Assembly: GCF_001422445.1 (NCBI RefSeq) | Contig: NZ_LMNA01000001.1 | Location: 728,735 to 792,734, forward strand | Origin: Pseudorhodoferax sp. Leaf274 | GTDB taxonomy: Bacteria; Pseudomonadota; Gammaproteobacteria; Burkholderiales; Burkholderiaceae_C | Reading direction: 5' to 3' | DNA length: 64,000 bases | Shown here: in pieces, positions 53,592 through 61,955 of the stretch | Position numbering within the stretch: position 1 is the stretch's first letter | Layout of the letters: each line of letters begins with the position of its first letter | The notes under the pieces: model-generated | Databases searched by the model: none | Told to the model about the DNA's origin: nothing | Seen by the model: the letters and a program-made list of their open reading frames with translations, nothing else | Position numbers and translations under genes: made by a program

Positions 53592-55631
53592 GTGACCACG
53601 CTCCATCCCACCCTCTTCCCGCGCCCCGCCCGCTCCACCATGGCCTTGTGCACTGTCGGCCTGCTGTCCGTGCTCGCTGCCTGCGGCGGCGGCGACGACC
53701 CGCAGCCGGCCCAGGCCACGCTGGCGGTGCTGGCCACCACGGACCTGCACGACAACATCCGCAGCTACGACTACTTCAAGCTCGCGGCCGATCCGTCCTA
53801 CGGCTTCGAGCGCACGGCCACGCTGGTGCGGCAGGCGCGCAGCGAGTTCGCCAACACGCTGCTGGTGGACAACGGCGACACCATCCAGGGCACGGCGCTG
53901 GCCGACTACGAGGCCGTCGTCGCCCCCATCGCCTGCACGCAACAGCACGCGATGTACAAGGCCATGGGCGCGCTGCGCTACGACGCCGGCACGCTCGGGA
54001 ACCACGAGTTCAACTACGGCCTGCCGTTCCTGAACCAGGTGCTGGGCGGCGGCATGGTCGTGGACGGTGTGGACGCGTCGCGCCAGTGCGCCGGCCCCGG
54101 CTTTCCCATGGTGCTGTCCAACGTGAGGAGCAACAAGTCCGGCCAGCCGCTGGTGCAGCCCTATGCTGTGCTGGAGCGCACGGTGCAGGCCCGGCGCGCG
54201 GATGGCAGCACCGTGGCGCTGCCGATCAAGATCGGCGTGATCGGCTTCACCACGCCCGGCATCCTGAACTGGGACAAGCGCTTCCTCGAAGGCAAGGTCG
54301 GCGTCGAGGGCGCCGTGGAGGCCGCCACGCGCTACGTGCCCGAGGTGCGCGCCAAGGGCGCCGACGTCGTGGTCGCTCTGCTGCACGGCGGCCTGGACGG
54401 CTCGGCCTACTCGCCCAGCATGGAGAACCCCGGCCTGCACCTGGCCAAGGTGGCCGGCATCGACGCGTTGGTCATGGGCCACCAGCACGGCGTGTTCCCC
54501 GACCGTGGCGCGCGCCCGGCCTACACCCAGGCCGGCGTGGACAACGCCGCGGGCACCGTGCAGGGCGTGCCGGCGGTGATGCCCAGTTCCTGGGGCAAGG
54601 CGCTGGGCCTGATCCAGCTGGCGCTGCGCTGGGACGGCAAGCGCTGGAGCGTCGACAAGTCCGCTGGCAGCAGCGAGCTGCGCAACATCGTGGTGCAGGC
54701 CGGCACGGCCCAGTACGTCGAGCCGGACGCCAGCATCGCGCCGCTGGTCGAGACGCAGCACCAGGCCACCATCGCCTACGTGAAGCAGCCCATCGGCAGC
54801 ACCGACTTCCGCATGAGCACGCTGTTCGCCGACGTGGGCGACCCGGGCGCCATCCAGATCGTGAACCAGGCCCAGCAGGGCTACGTGGCGGCGTACATCC
54901 AGGCCAACCTGCCGCAGTACGCGAGCCTGCCGGTGCTGTCGGTCAGCGCGCCGTTCAAGTCCGGCTTCCAGGGCGCGGGCGACTACACCGACGTGGCGGC
55001 CGGCCCGCTGGCCATCTTCAACGCAGCCGACCTGTACCTCTACCCCAACACGGTCTACGCGGTGAAGGTCAACGGCGCCGACATCCAGCAGTGGCTGGAG
55101 GCCGCGGCGCGCCGCTTCAACCGCATCGATCCGGCCCGCACCGCCGAGCAGGCGCTGGTCGGCACCTTCCCCGGCTACAACTTCGACATGTTCACCACGC
55201 CGGACATCCAGTACGAGATCGACGTGACGCAGGCCCAGGGCAGCCGCATCAAGAACCTGCGCTACCTGGGCCAGCCCATCGTCGCCACGCAGGAGTTCGT
55301 GGTCGCGACCAACAACTACCGCGCGACCAGCGGCGCCAGCTTCAGCGCCAAGCTGGACGGCTCGGGCACGATCTGGGCCTCGCCGGACGCCAACCGCGAC
55401 GTGCTGATCGCCTACATCCGCGCCAACCCCGCCGTCACGCGCACCGGCAACGGCGCGGCGCGCAGCTGGCGCTTCACCAAGGTGGCCACGGCCGGCCCGG
55501 TGGTGTTCAGCGCGGCGCCGAATGCGCTGCCGGTCGCCCAGGCGGCGGGCCTGGCCAACGTCTCGCTGGTGGCGGCGGACGACGGCTCGGGCAAGGGCCT
55601 GTCCAAGTACGCCATCGACCTGTCGCGTTGA
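53592..55631 (+). CDS. cpdB: 2',3'-cyclic-nucleotide 2'-phosphodiesterase/3'-nucleotidase-like lipoprotein
   Basis: A 679-residue metallophosphoesterase with a CpdB-like layout. The calcineurin-type metal motifs are TTDLHDN, LLVDNGDTIQG, GTLGNHEFNYG and GHQHGVFP; the 5'-nucleotidase C-terminal domain covers roughly 380-600. The N terminus has a lipobox (LAAC) followed by GGGDD, so it is likely anchored as a lipoprotein, while E. coli CpdB is soluble periplasmic. It starts with GTG at 53592, or ATG at 53640, which would also keep the lipobox. It degrades extracellular nucleotides for phosphate and nucleosides. Confidence 0.9.
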   Translation: MTTLHPTLFPRPARSTMALCTVGLLSVLAACGGGDDPQPAQATLAVLATTDLHDNIRSYDYFKLAADPSYGFERTATLVRQARSEFANTLLVDNGDTIQGTALADYEAVVAPIACTQQHAMYKAMGALRYDAGTLGNHEFNYGLPFLNQVLGGGMVVDGVDASRQCAGPGFPMVLSNVRSNKSGQPLVQPYAVLERTVQARRADGSTVALPIKIGVIGFTTPGILNWDKRFLEGKVGVEGAVEAATRYVPEVRAKGADVVVALLHGGLDGSAYSPSMENPGLHLAKVAGIDALVMGHQHGVFPDRGARPAYTQAGVDNAAGTVQGVPAVMPSSWGKALGLIQLALRWDGKRWSVDKSAGSSELRNIVVQAGTAQYVEPDASIAPLVETQHQATIAYVKQPIGSTDFRMSTLFADVGDPGAIQIVNQAQQGYVAAYIQANLPQYASLPVLSVSAPFKSGFQGAGDYTDVAAGPLAIFNAADLYLYPNTVYAVKVNGADIQQWLEAAARRFNRIDPARTAEQALVGTFPGYNFDMFTTPDIQYEIDVTQAQGSRIKNLRYLGQPIVATQEFVVATNNYRATSGASFSAKLDGSGTIWASPDANRDVLIAYIRANPAVTRTGNGAARSWRFTKVATAGPVVFSAAPNALPVAQAAGLANVSLVAADDGSGKGLSKYAIDLSR

Positions 55632-55758
55632 ACGCGCGCCGCCTGGGCCGGCATGGCCTGGGGCGGCACCTGCCTGCGTCCTACACGAGAAACCCGGGGC
55701 TTCCGGCGCCGGCATCCGTGCCAGCCGGTAAGCTTCGGGCATTTCACGGAGGTGCAGC

Positions 55759-55854
55759 ATGCTCGAACTTCTGGTGGGCAGGGGCCTGGCGTCCCGGGTT
55801 GCCAAGGATGCGGTGGGGGCGTCGCGGAGGGCTCCCGCACGCAGCGGGCGATGA
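55759..55854 (+). CDS. Possible 31-residue leader peptide ahead of PYP-like gene
   Basis: A short frame (starts MLELLVGRGLASRVAKDAV, ends in SGR) with a very good GGAGG site six bases before its ATG, the best in this region. Its TGA overlaps an ATG (55851) that is in frame with the PYP-like protein. It may be a translated leader that couples to that gene, or the remnant of a longer N terminus. No family is recognised. The rest of the 264-bp gap upstream holds no clear gene. Confidence 0.35.
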   Translation: MLELLVGRGLASRVAKDAVGASRRAPARSGR

Positions 55855-55895
55855 GCTTGCCGGCCGGACACCCCGGGGCGCTGCAGGACCGCGCC

Positions 55896-56252
55896 ATGGA
55901 CGCGCCGGACCTGGCCGCGGTGCTGGAGCGCACGGATGTCGACCAGCTCGGGTTCGGCGTGATCGGCTTCGACGCCGACTGCATCGTGCGCGTCTACAAC
56001 AAGCACGAATCGGCCGCCGCCGGGCTGCTGCCCGAGCGTGTGCTCGGCCACCACCTGTTCGAGTCGGTCGCGCCGTGCATGAACAATTTCCTCGTCGCGC
56101 AGCGGTTCGAGGATGCCGCGGCCGCGTCCAGTGCGCTGGACGACACCATCGCCTACGTGCTGACGCTGCGCATGCGTCCGACCCCGGTCAGGCTGCGCCT
56201 GCTGGCCGATCCGGCATTGCGCTGGCGCTACGTGCTGGTGCAACGCGGGTGA
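55896..56252 (+). CDS. Photoactive yellow protein-like PAS protein
   Basis: A 118-residue single PAS domain closely patterned on photoactive yellow protein (PYP, 125 residues). QLGFGVIGFDADCIVRVYN aligns with the PYP core; Tyr34, Glu38 and Cys61 stand at the places of PYP Tyr42, Glu46 and the chromophore Cys69, with identical 4- and 27-residue spacing. VAPC and the C-terminal RMRPTPVRL also match. Thr50 and Arg52 of PYP are replaced by Ala42 and Leu44, so a blue-light cycle with p-coumarate is not assured. No chromophore-making genes are seen nearby. An alternative ATG at 55851 would add 15 residues. Its stop overlaps the GTG start of a GGDEF-EAL gene (GTGA), indicating a functional pair. Confidence 0.8.
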   Translation: MDAPDLAAVLERTDVDQLGFGVIGFDADCIVRVYNKHESAAAGLLPERVLGHHLFESVAPCMNNFLVAQRFEDAAAASSALDDTIAYVLTLRMRPTPVRLRLLADPALRWRYVLVQRG

Positions 56253-58033
56253 CCGACCCCGCATCGCCCCAGGTGCCGGAGGACAGCGATGCATTCCAGT
56301 CGCTGATTCAGTTCCTGTACCAGACCCCGGTGGGCCTCATCGACGCCAATGCCGATGGGCGGATCCGCATGATGAACCCCATGGCCGCGCAGCTGCTGAT
56401 GCCGCTGGCGCGCGACGCGGTGCTGGACAACCTGTTCGACGTGCTGCAGGAAGCCGTGCCGCAGGTGCGGCGGCTGGCCGCGCAGCCGGCCGGCGTGCGG
56501 GGGGTGCTGTGCGAGGGCCTGCGCTTCGAGGGCGGCGGGCCCACCGCGGTGGCCCATCCGGCGCGCCAGCGCACCCTGGCGTTGAGCCTGTTCAGCACCG
56601 ACGGCAAGCGCCTGACCGCCGTGGTGCACGACGCGACGCAGGAGGAGCGGCGGCAGCGGCGGCGTGTCGATGCCGCGGCCCAGACCGATAGGCTCACCGG
56701 CCTGGCCAACCGCCAGGCGCTGCACGCCTACCTGGCGGCGCGGCTGGAGCAAGGCGCCTGGCAGGCGCGCCCGCTGGCCTTGCTGTTCATCAACAGCGAC
56801 CGTTTCCAGCACATCAACGACACCGTGGGCCAGAGCGCGGGCGACGCCGTGCTGGCGCAGCTCGGCGGGCGGCTCCAGGCCCTGGTCGATGCGGTGCCGC
56901 CCGAACCGCTGGAGACCTTGCCCGCGCCGCTGGAGATGGCGATCACGCAGAAAGGCCTGGTGGCCCGCATCGGCGGCGACGAATTCGCGCTGGTCTTCGA
57001 GCCCGAGCCTGGGCCAGGCACCGGCGCTGCGCCGGCACGCGCCTTGGCGGCCGAGGTGCTGCGCGTGCTCGACCAGCCCTACGTGCTGGATGGCCAGGCG
57101 CTGCACTGCCCGGCCAGCATCGGCATCGCCTACGCATCGGAGCGTTCGCAGACCGCGGGCGATCTGCTCTACCACGCCCGCCTGGCCATGGTGGCCGCCA
57201 AGCGCGCCGGCGGCAACCGCGCGATGGAGTTCGCGCACGCCCTGCAGCAGCAGGCGCAACACCGCAGTGCGACCGAGAACGACCTGCGCCGCGCAGTGCA
57301 GGCCGGCGAGCTGTTTGTCGTCTACCAGCCCGTCGTGTCGCTGCACAGCGGCCGCATCGAGGCCGTCGAGGCGCTCGTGCGCTGGCAGCATCCCGTGCGC
57401 GGCCTGGTGTCGCCGGTGGAGTTCATCGGGATCGCGGAGGAAACCGGGCTCATCGTGGAAGTGGGCGCCTTCGTGCTGCGCGAGGCTTGCCGGCAGTTCA
57501 TGCGGTGGCAGCGCCAGCACGGCGCCCGCGCGCCCGGCCTGATGGCGGTGAACCTGTCGCGCGCGCAGCTGCCGCATCCTGCGCTGGTGGACGACGTGGC
57601 CGCCATCCTGCAGGAGACCGGCATGCGTCCGGCGCAGCTGCAGCTGGAGGTGACGGAGAGCATGGCCGCGCAGGACGCCGCGGTGCAGATGCGCCTGCGC
57701 GACCTCAAGCGCCTGGGGCTCACGCTCGCGTTGGACGACTTCGGCACCGGCTATTCGTCGCTGGCCAGCCTGCACCAGCTGCCCATCGACGTGCTCAAGA
57801 TCGACCGCTCGTTCGTGAGCCAGCTGGAGACCAGCCGGCACCACCGGGTGCTGGTCGAGGCCACGGTGCGCGTGGCGCAGAGCCTGGCCCTGCGCACGGT
57901 GGCCGAGGGCATCGAGACCGAAGCGCAGGCCGGCCTGCTGGCCGCCATGCACTGCGACAAGGGCCAGGGTTACCACTTCGCGCGCCCGCTGCGCGTCGCC
58001 GAATTCGAGGCCTGGCTGCCCACGCACTCCTAG
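56249..58033 (+). CDS. PAS-GGDEF-EAL cyclic-di-GMP protein
   Basis: A 594-residue c-di-GMP enzyme starting with GTG. A PAS domain is at about residues 15-120, the GGDEF domain at about 140-310 (GGDEF at 242-246) and the EAL domain at about 335-590 (EAL at 374-376). The EAL residues for catalysis are all present: EALVRW, AVNLSRAQL, EVTES, DDFGTGYSS (Asp496-497), LKIDRSF and AEGIETE. In the GGDEF half the first metal-binding Asp is Asn (NSDRF instead of DxDxF) and no RxxD inhibitory site is visible, so it may be a GTP-regulated phosphodiesterase rather than a cyclase. It overlaps the PYP-like gene, which probably feeds it a signal. Confidence 0.93.
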   Translation: MTDPASPQVPEDSDAFQSLIQFLYQTPVGLIDANADGRIRMMNPMAAQLLMPLARDAVLDNLFDVLQEAVPQVRRLAAQPAGVRGVLCEGLRFEGGGPTAVAHPARQRTLALSLFSTDGKRLTAVVHDATQEERRQRRRVDAAAQTDRLTGLANRQALHAYLAARLEQGAWQARPLALLFINSDRFQHINDTVGQSAGDAVLAQLGGRLQALVDAVPPEPLETLPAPLEMAITQKGLVARIGGDEFALVFEPEPGPGTGAAPARALAAEVLRVLDQPYVLDGQALHCPASIGIAYASERSQTAGDLLYHARLAMVAAKRAGGNRAMEFAHALQQQAQHRSATENDLRRAVQAGELFVVYQPVVSLHSGRIEAVEALVRWQHPVRGLVSPVEFIGIAEETGLIVEVGAFVLREACRQFMRWQRQHGARAPGLMAVNLSRAQLPHPALVDDVAAILQETGMRPAQLQLEVTESMAAQDAAVQMRLRDLKRLGLTLALDDFGTGYSSLASLHQLPIDVLKIDRSFVSQLETSRHHRVLVEATVRVAQSLALRTVAEGIETEAQAGLLAAMHCDKGQGYHFARPLRVAEFEAWLPTHS

Positions 58034-58405
58034 CGCCTGCAAACCGCGGCGTGCCAGGTGCGCAAGAATGTTGCGAATTCTTCTGCGTTGGCATCGATCT
58101 GGTTTCTTATTGTTGCGCATAGTGCCTCAAGCACATGCTTGAGGAAAATATGCTGCGTACAATGACTAAATTCCAAAGAAAGCGATACCATTTGAGACCG
58201 TCCAGTTCAGCACTCTCTGTGGTTTGCAGATGTCGCCGCGCCAGTACTTTGCGCACGCCCGCCGGCCATGCCGCGGCGGGTGGCCATTCCTGAGCGCAGG
58301 CCACCGGGAGCATCCATCCGCCCCAGGCCTGCATGGGCCGGGGCGCGCGACCGGTGCGACACCCGGTTGCGCACAGTTCGGTGCAAGTGCCGGGAGGCCA
58401 TCGCG
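58034..58405. promoter_or_regulatory. AT-richer gap with two dyads upstream of the chemoreceptor
   Basis: This 372-bp gap has no convincing gene. Its middle (about 58070-58200) is clearly richer in A+T than the rest of the window. It holds a perfect dyad CCTCAAGC (58125-58132) and GCTTGAGG (58137-58144) with an ACAT loop followed by AAAATAT, which may terminate the upstream gene or act as operator, and another dyad AAGAAT (58064-58069) and ATTCTT (58077-58082). TACAAT at 58158-58163 could be a -10 box for the chemoreceptor gene. No clear flagellar sigma-28 promoter is found. Confidence 0.4.
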
Positions 58406-60097
58406 ATGAAGCTCTTTGCCAACATGCGGGTCGCGGCCAAGCTGGCGACCGGCTTCCTGTGCATCGTCGGGTTGACGGTCCTGGTGGGCCTGTTCTCCCT
58501 GGTTCGCCTGGGCGAACTCAATGAGCAGACCAGCTTCATGGTCAACGCGCGCATGGCCAGCGTGCGCGATTCGCTGCACCTGGTGGGCCTGAGTTCGCGC
58601 CTGCGCAACCTGCAGTTCCAGATGGCGACCGTGCCGGCCGACCAGGTCGAGGGCCTGCGCCAGAACCTGGGCGAGACCCAGCGCAGCTTCGACGAACTGC
58701 TCCAGGCCTATGCCTCGTCGGTCGGCGATCCGCAGGAGCAGCAGCTCTACGACCAGGCGCTGGACAAGGCCGGGCCCTGGCGCGACGCGGCCGCGCGTTT
58801 CGGCGTCTTGCTCGGCGCCGGGCAGCGCGATGAGGCACTGGCCTGGCTGCAGGGCGCCGCGCTGGCGGCCTACACCGGACTGCAGGAGCCGCTCTACGCG
58901 CTGGCCAAACACAACGAGACCTCGGCCGATGCCGAAGTGCGGCAGACCAACGCCACCTACAGCACGGGCCGGGCGGTCATCGTCGGTGCCCTCGTGGTGG
59001 CGCTGGCGCTCAGCATGCTGCTGTGCTGGCTGATCGCACGCGCCATCACCACGCCGCTGGCCAGCGCGCTGTCGCTGGCCGATGCCATCGGCAAGGGCGA
59101 CCTGACGCAGCGCCTGGACATCCACAGCCGCGACGAGCTGGCGCAGCTGCTGCGCGGCCTGGCGCAGATGCGCGAAAACCTGGCGCGCATCGTGGTGGAG
59201 ATGCGCAGCAGCAGCGATTGCGTGGCCTCGGCCAGCCAGCAGATCGCCAGCGGCAACGCCGACCTGTCCATCCGCACCGAGCAGACCGCCAGCAGCCTGC
59301 AGCAGACGGCGGCCTCGGTCGAGCAGCTGACGGGCTCGGTGCGCCAGTCGGCCGATGCGGCGCGCACGGCGAACCAGCTGGCCTCCACGGCCGCCCAGGT
59401 GGCCGCGCGCGGTGGCGAGGTCGTGACCCAGGTGGTCGCCACCATGCAGGAGATCGACTCCTCCTCGCGCAGGATCGGCGACATCATCGGCACCATCGAC
59501 GGCATCGCGTTCCAGACCAACATCCTCGCGCTCAACGCCGCGGTGGAGGCGGCGCGCGCAGGTGAGCAGGGCCGCGGCTTCGCCGTCGTGGCCGGCGAGG
59601 TGCGCACGTTGGCGCAGCGCTCTGCCGGGGCGGCCAAGGAGATCAAGGCGCTGATCGGCACCTCGGTGGACAAGGTGGCCTCGGGCAGCAAGCTGGTCGG
59701 CGATGCCGGCACGACCATGGCCGAGATCGTCGCCTCGGTGCGCCGCGTGACCGACGTGATCGGCGAGATCAGCGCCGCGGCGACCGAGCAGTCCGACGGC
59801 ATCGGCCAGGTCAACACGGCGATCGCCGGCCTGGACCAGATGACGCAGCAGAACGCGGCCCTGGTCGAGGAATCCGCGGCGGCAGCCCGCTCGCTCGGCG
59901 AGCAGGCCGTGAGCCTGGCGCAGGCCGTGGCCGGATTCCGGACCGACGCGGCTGCGGCGGTGTCCGTCGCCCCGGTGCACGCTCTGGCTGCGGCGCCGGC
60001 GGCACTGCCGCAGAGGAAGGCGGCCGCGGGGGGCGGGCCGGCACCTGCGCGCCAGGTGGCATGGGCCACCGCCGACGAAAGCCGGGACGCGTTCTGA
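58406..60097 (+). CDS. Methyl-accepting chemotaxis protein
   Basis: A 563-residue transmembrane chemoreceptor. Helix 1 ([21 protein letters not shown]), a four-helix-bundle periplasmic sensor (about 35-190), helix 2 ([22 protein letters not shown]), HAMP, and a signalling domain with the hairpin tip [38 protein letters not shown]. The C terminus is Ala/Pro-rich and lacks an NWxxF methylation-enzyme tether. A GGGAGG site supports the start. Next to the c-di-GMP gene, so motility control is a theme here. Confidence 0.96.
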   Translation: MKLFANMRVAAKLATGFLCIVGLTVLVGLFSLVRLGELNEQTSFMVNARMASVRDSLHLVGLSSRLRNLQFQMATVPADQVEGLRQNLGETQRSFDELLQAYASSVGDPQEQQLYDQALDKAGPWRDAAARFGVLLGAGQRDEALAWLQGAALAAYTGLQEPLYALAKHNETSADAEVRQTNATYSTGRAVIVGALVVALALSMLLCWLIARAITTPLASALSLADAIGKGDLTQRLDIHSRDELAQLLRGLAQMRENLARIVVEMRSSSDCVASASQQIASGNADLSIRTEQTASSLQQTAASVEQLTGSVRQSADAARTANQLASTAAQVAARGGEVVTQVVATMQEIDSSSRRIGDIIGTIDGIAFQTNILALNAAVEAARAGEQGRGFAVVAGEVRTLAQRSAGAAKEIKALIGTSVDKVASGSKLVGDAGTTMAEIVASVRRVTDVIGEISAAATEQSDGIGQVNTAIAGLDQMTQQNAALVEESAAAARSLGEQAVSLAQAVAGFRTDAAAAVSVAPVHALAAAPAALPQRKAAAGGGPAPARQVAWATADESRDAF

Positions 60098-60150
60098 ACC
60101 CTGGGCGCGGCAGCGCTACGGCTGGCCGTGGTGCGCGTGCAGGCGTGTCG

Positions 60151-60537
60151 TCATGGATGGGGCGCGGGCGCTGGTGCGGCCGGCGTGCCCTGGTGGTAGC
60201 GCAGCTGCCAGCCGGCCGCGGTCTCGACCCAGAGCGACATGCGCAGCGTGTGCTCCGCAGGCCCGCCCTGGCCGTCCTGCCGCACGGAGCGGTAGTGCAG
60301 CAGCGCGGTGCCCGGGGCCAGGTATTCCAGGCGAAAACTGTGCGAGACCGTGGCCGGCGGCACGGCCTGGCTGGCGAGCCAGTCCAGCACGGTCGCGCGG
60401 TCGTAGGGCCGGCCCGAGCGGCCGACCTCGTGGAAGTCGGCGTGCAGCAGCTGCTCCAGCCGCCCGCGCGCGTGGGGGCGGCCGGGATGGTGCAGCTCGG
60501 TTTCGAGCGCCTGCAGTTCGGCGAGCAGGGTGGGCAT
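60151..60537 (-). CDS. NTF2-like (DUF4440) protein
   Basis: A 128-residue small NTF2-like fold protein: LLAELQALETELHHPGRPHARGRLEQLLHADFHEVGRSGRPYDRATVLDWL and HSFRLEYLAPGTALLHYRSVR, then MSLWVETAAGWQLRYHQGTP. Family members are varied; many are small ligand-binding or isomerase-like proteins. Converges with the chemoreceptor, and is 15 bases after the next gene, so probably in one unit with it. Confidence 0.85.
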   Translation of the reverse strand: MPTLLAELQALETELHHPGRPHARGRLEQLLHADFHEVGRSGRPYDRATVLDWLASQAVPPATVSHSFRLEYLAPGTALLHYRSVRQDGQGGPAEHTLRMSLWVETAAGWQLRYHQGTPAAPAPAPHP

Positions 60538-60552
60538 GCGGGGCCGCGCCGT

Positions 60553-61848
60553 TCAGCGGTACAGGGCCAGCGCGCCGATGCGCCGCTCGATGTCGGCCTG
60601 CATGCGCTTGAAGGCCGCGCTGCCCGGCTCGCCGTAGCGCTTCTGGAACGCGGCCTGCGGCAGGAATTCGGGCAGGTCGCGCACGCTGGGCAGCAGGTCC
60701 TGCTCGGTCAGTCCGGCGGCCACGCGGCGCTGCAGCCGGGCCTGGGCCGCGGCCGGGCCCACCGCCAGCGCACCCAGGCGCGTGCCGGCGCGGTCGGCCG
60801 CGAGGTCCACGAACGAGAAGCCGCTGCCGCCGGCGCCCGCATCGTCCAGTTCCTTGTAGAGCCCCACGGCGTCGGCCAGCGGCGTGCCGGCCACGGCGGC
60901 CAGCGCGGCCGACACGCTGAAGTGCTGGGCCAGGTCGCCCCGGCCGGCCAGGTGCACGCGCTGGGGCCGTGGTGCCGGGCCCTCGGCCGCGGCGGGCGCG
61001 ATGGCGGCCAGGCCCTTGCCGTTGACGTAGAAGGCCAGCACCAGCAGCGCGGCGCGCTGCTCCAGCGCGCGGGCCTCGGGCGGGGCGTTGTTGCCGCCGG
61101 CGCGCTCGCCGGCGAACGCCAGCAGCGGCTGCAGCAGCTCGTGCAGCGCCATTCCCTGCGGCTGCGGCGCCTGCGCCAGTTGCGCCAGCCGCTGCTGGTG
61201 GGCGCGCAGCCGCTGCACCTCGTCAGGCGCCAGCACGGCGGCCTGCAGCTGCCCGGACAGGCCGTCGTGCCAGGCGTAGACCACGCTGAGCGCCTGGGGC
61301 GTGATCTGCACGCGCTGGACCGCATCGGCCGCGGGGCCGAGCCCGGGGTGCTGCTGCAGCCAGGCCAGCCCGCGCGCGAGCAGCCAGTCGGCCACGGGCT
61401 GCGGCAGCTCCAGCCGGCCCAGGCGCAGCGACCGCACCCGCGGCAGACCCTCGGCCTGCACCAGCTCGCCCTGCACGTTGAGCCAGGAGCCGAACGGGCT
61501 GCTGGGCAGCGGCAGGCTCAGTTGCACGCGCGCGCGGCCGTCCTGCAGCTCGGCCACGGCCTGGCCACGGCCGGCATGCGCGGCCAGGTGCGGCAGCAGC
61601 AGGTCCAGTTCCTCCTGCGTCAGCGTGATGGTGCGCAGCAGGCCAGGCGGGGCCTTGCGCGGGTCGTTGCGCTCGGCCAGCCGCAGCGCGCGCGCCACGT
61701 CGGCGGGTGTGCTTGCGGCCAGGCGCACCACGCTGGGCTGGTGGTCGGTGCAGTACCAGGCCAGCACCAGCAGCCCGACCACGCCCAGCGGCAGGATGAC
61801 GGCAGCAGACAGCAGCAGCGCGGCGAGGCTCTTGGCAAGAAAACGCAT
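60553..61848 (-). CDS. Membrane-anchored protein of unknown function
   Basis: A 431-residue protein with one N-terminal helix (LAALLLSAAVILPLGVVGLLVLAWY) and a large extracytoplasmic part. It includes LTQEELDLLLPHLAAHAGRGQAVAELQDGRARVQLSLPLP, which resembles lipid- or sugar-binding scaffolds, and FSFVDLAADRAGTRLG in the C-terminal part. I recall that uncharacterised proteins with this layout occur in other proteobacteria. No catalytic motif is recognised. It is divergent from the glutamate-synthase-like gene, with 107 bp between. Confidence 0.75.
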   Translation of the reverse strand: MRFLAKSLAALLLSAAVILPLGVVGLLVLAWYCTDHQPSVVRLAASTPADVARALRLAERNDPRKAPPGLLRTITLTQEELDLLLPHLAAHAGRGQAVAELQDGRARVQLSLPLPSSPFGSWLNVQGELVQAEGLPRVRSLRLGRLELPQPVADWLLARGLAWLQQHPGLGPAADAVQRVQITPQALSVVYAWHDGLSGQLQAAVLAPDEVQRLRAHQQRLAQLAQAPQPQGMALHELLQPLLAFAGERAGGNNAPPEARALEQRAALLVLAFYVNGKGLAAIAPAAAEGPAPRPQRVHLAGRGDLAQHFSVSAALAAVAGTPLADAVGLYKELDDAGAGGSGFSFVDLAADRAGTRLGALAVGPAAAQARLQRRVAAGLTEQDLLPSVRDLPEFLPQAAFQKRYGEPGSAAFKRMQADIERRIGALALYR

Positions 61849-61955
61849 CGGTCGATGCTACGGCATGGGGCGGTGTCATCCCGGCTTGCCGTGCGGCTGC
61901 GATGATGGTCCACCGCGGCCGCTGCCGGCCCCCAGGAACCCGACGACACAACCCC

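Noticed and set aside
55632-55758. A c-di-GMP riboswitch upstream of the PYP-like gene
   Set aside because: I could not find the conserved core of either riboswitch class; only short GC-rich dyads are present.
53565-56294. A 909-residue minus-strand frame over cpdB
   Set aside because: Same antisense artefact; the plus strand carries full metal-site motifs and a lipoprotein signal.
53648-58033. A single 1461-codon frame ending in the GGDEF-EAL protein
   Set aside because: Its first 870 codons are out of frame with cpdB and the PYP-like gene and look random; the real start is the GTG at 56249.
58160-58200. Flagellar sigma-28 promoter before the chemoreceptor
   Set aside because: TAAA and GCGATA elements are present but the spacing is too short (about 11 bases) for the usual consensus.
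60118-60129. Terminator hairpin after the chemoreceptor
   Set aside because: The stem is 5 bp with a two-base loop and no T-run; not a credible hairpin.
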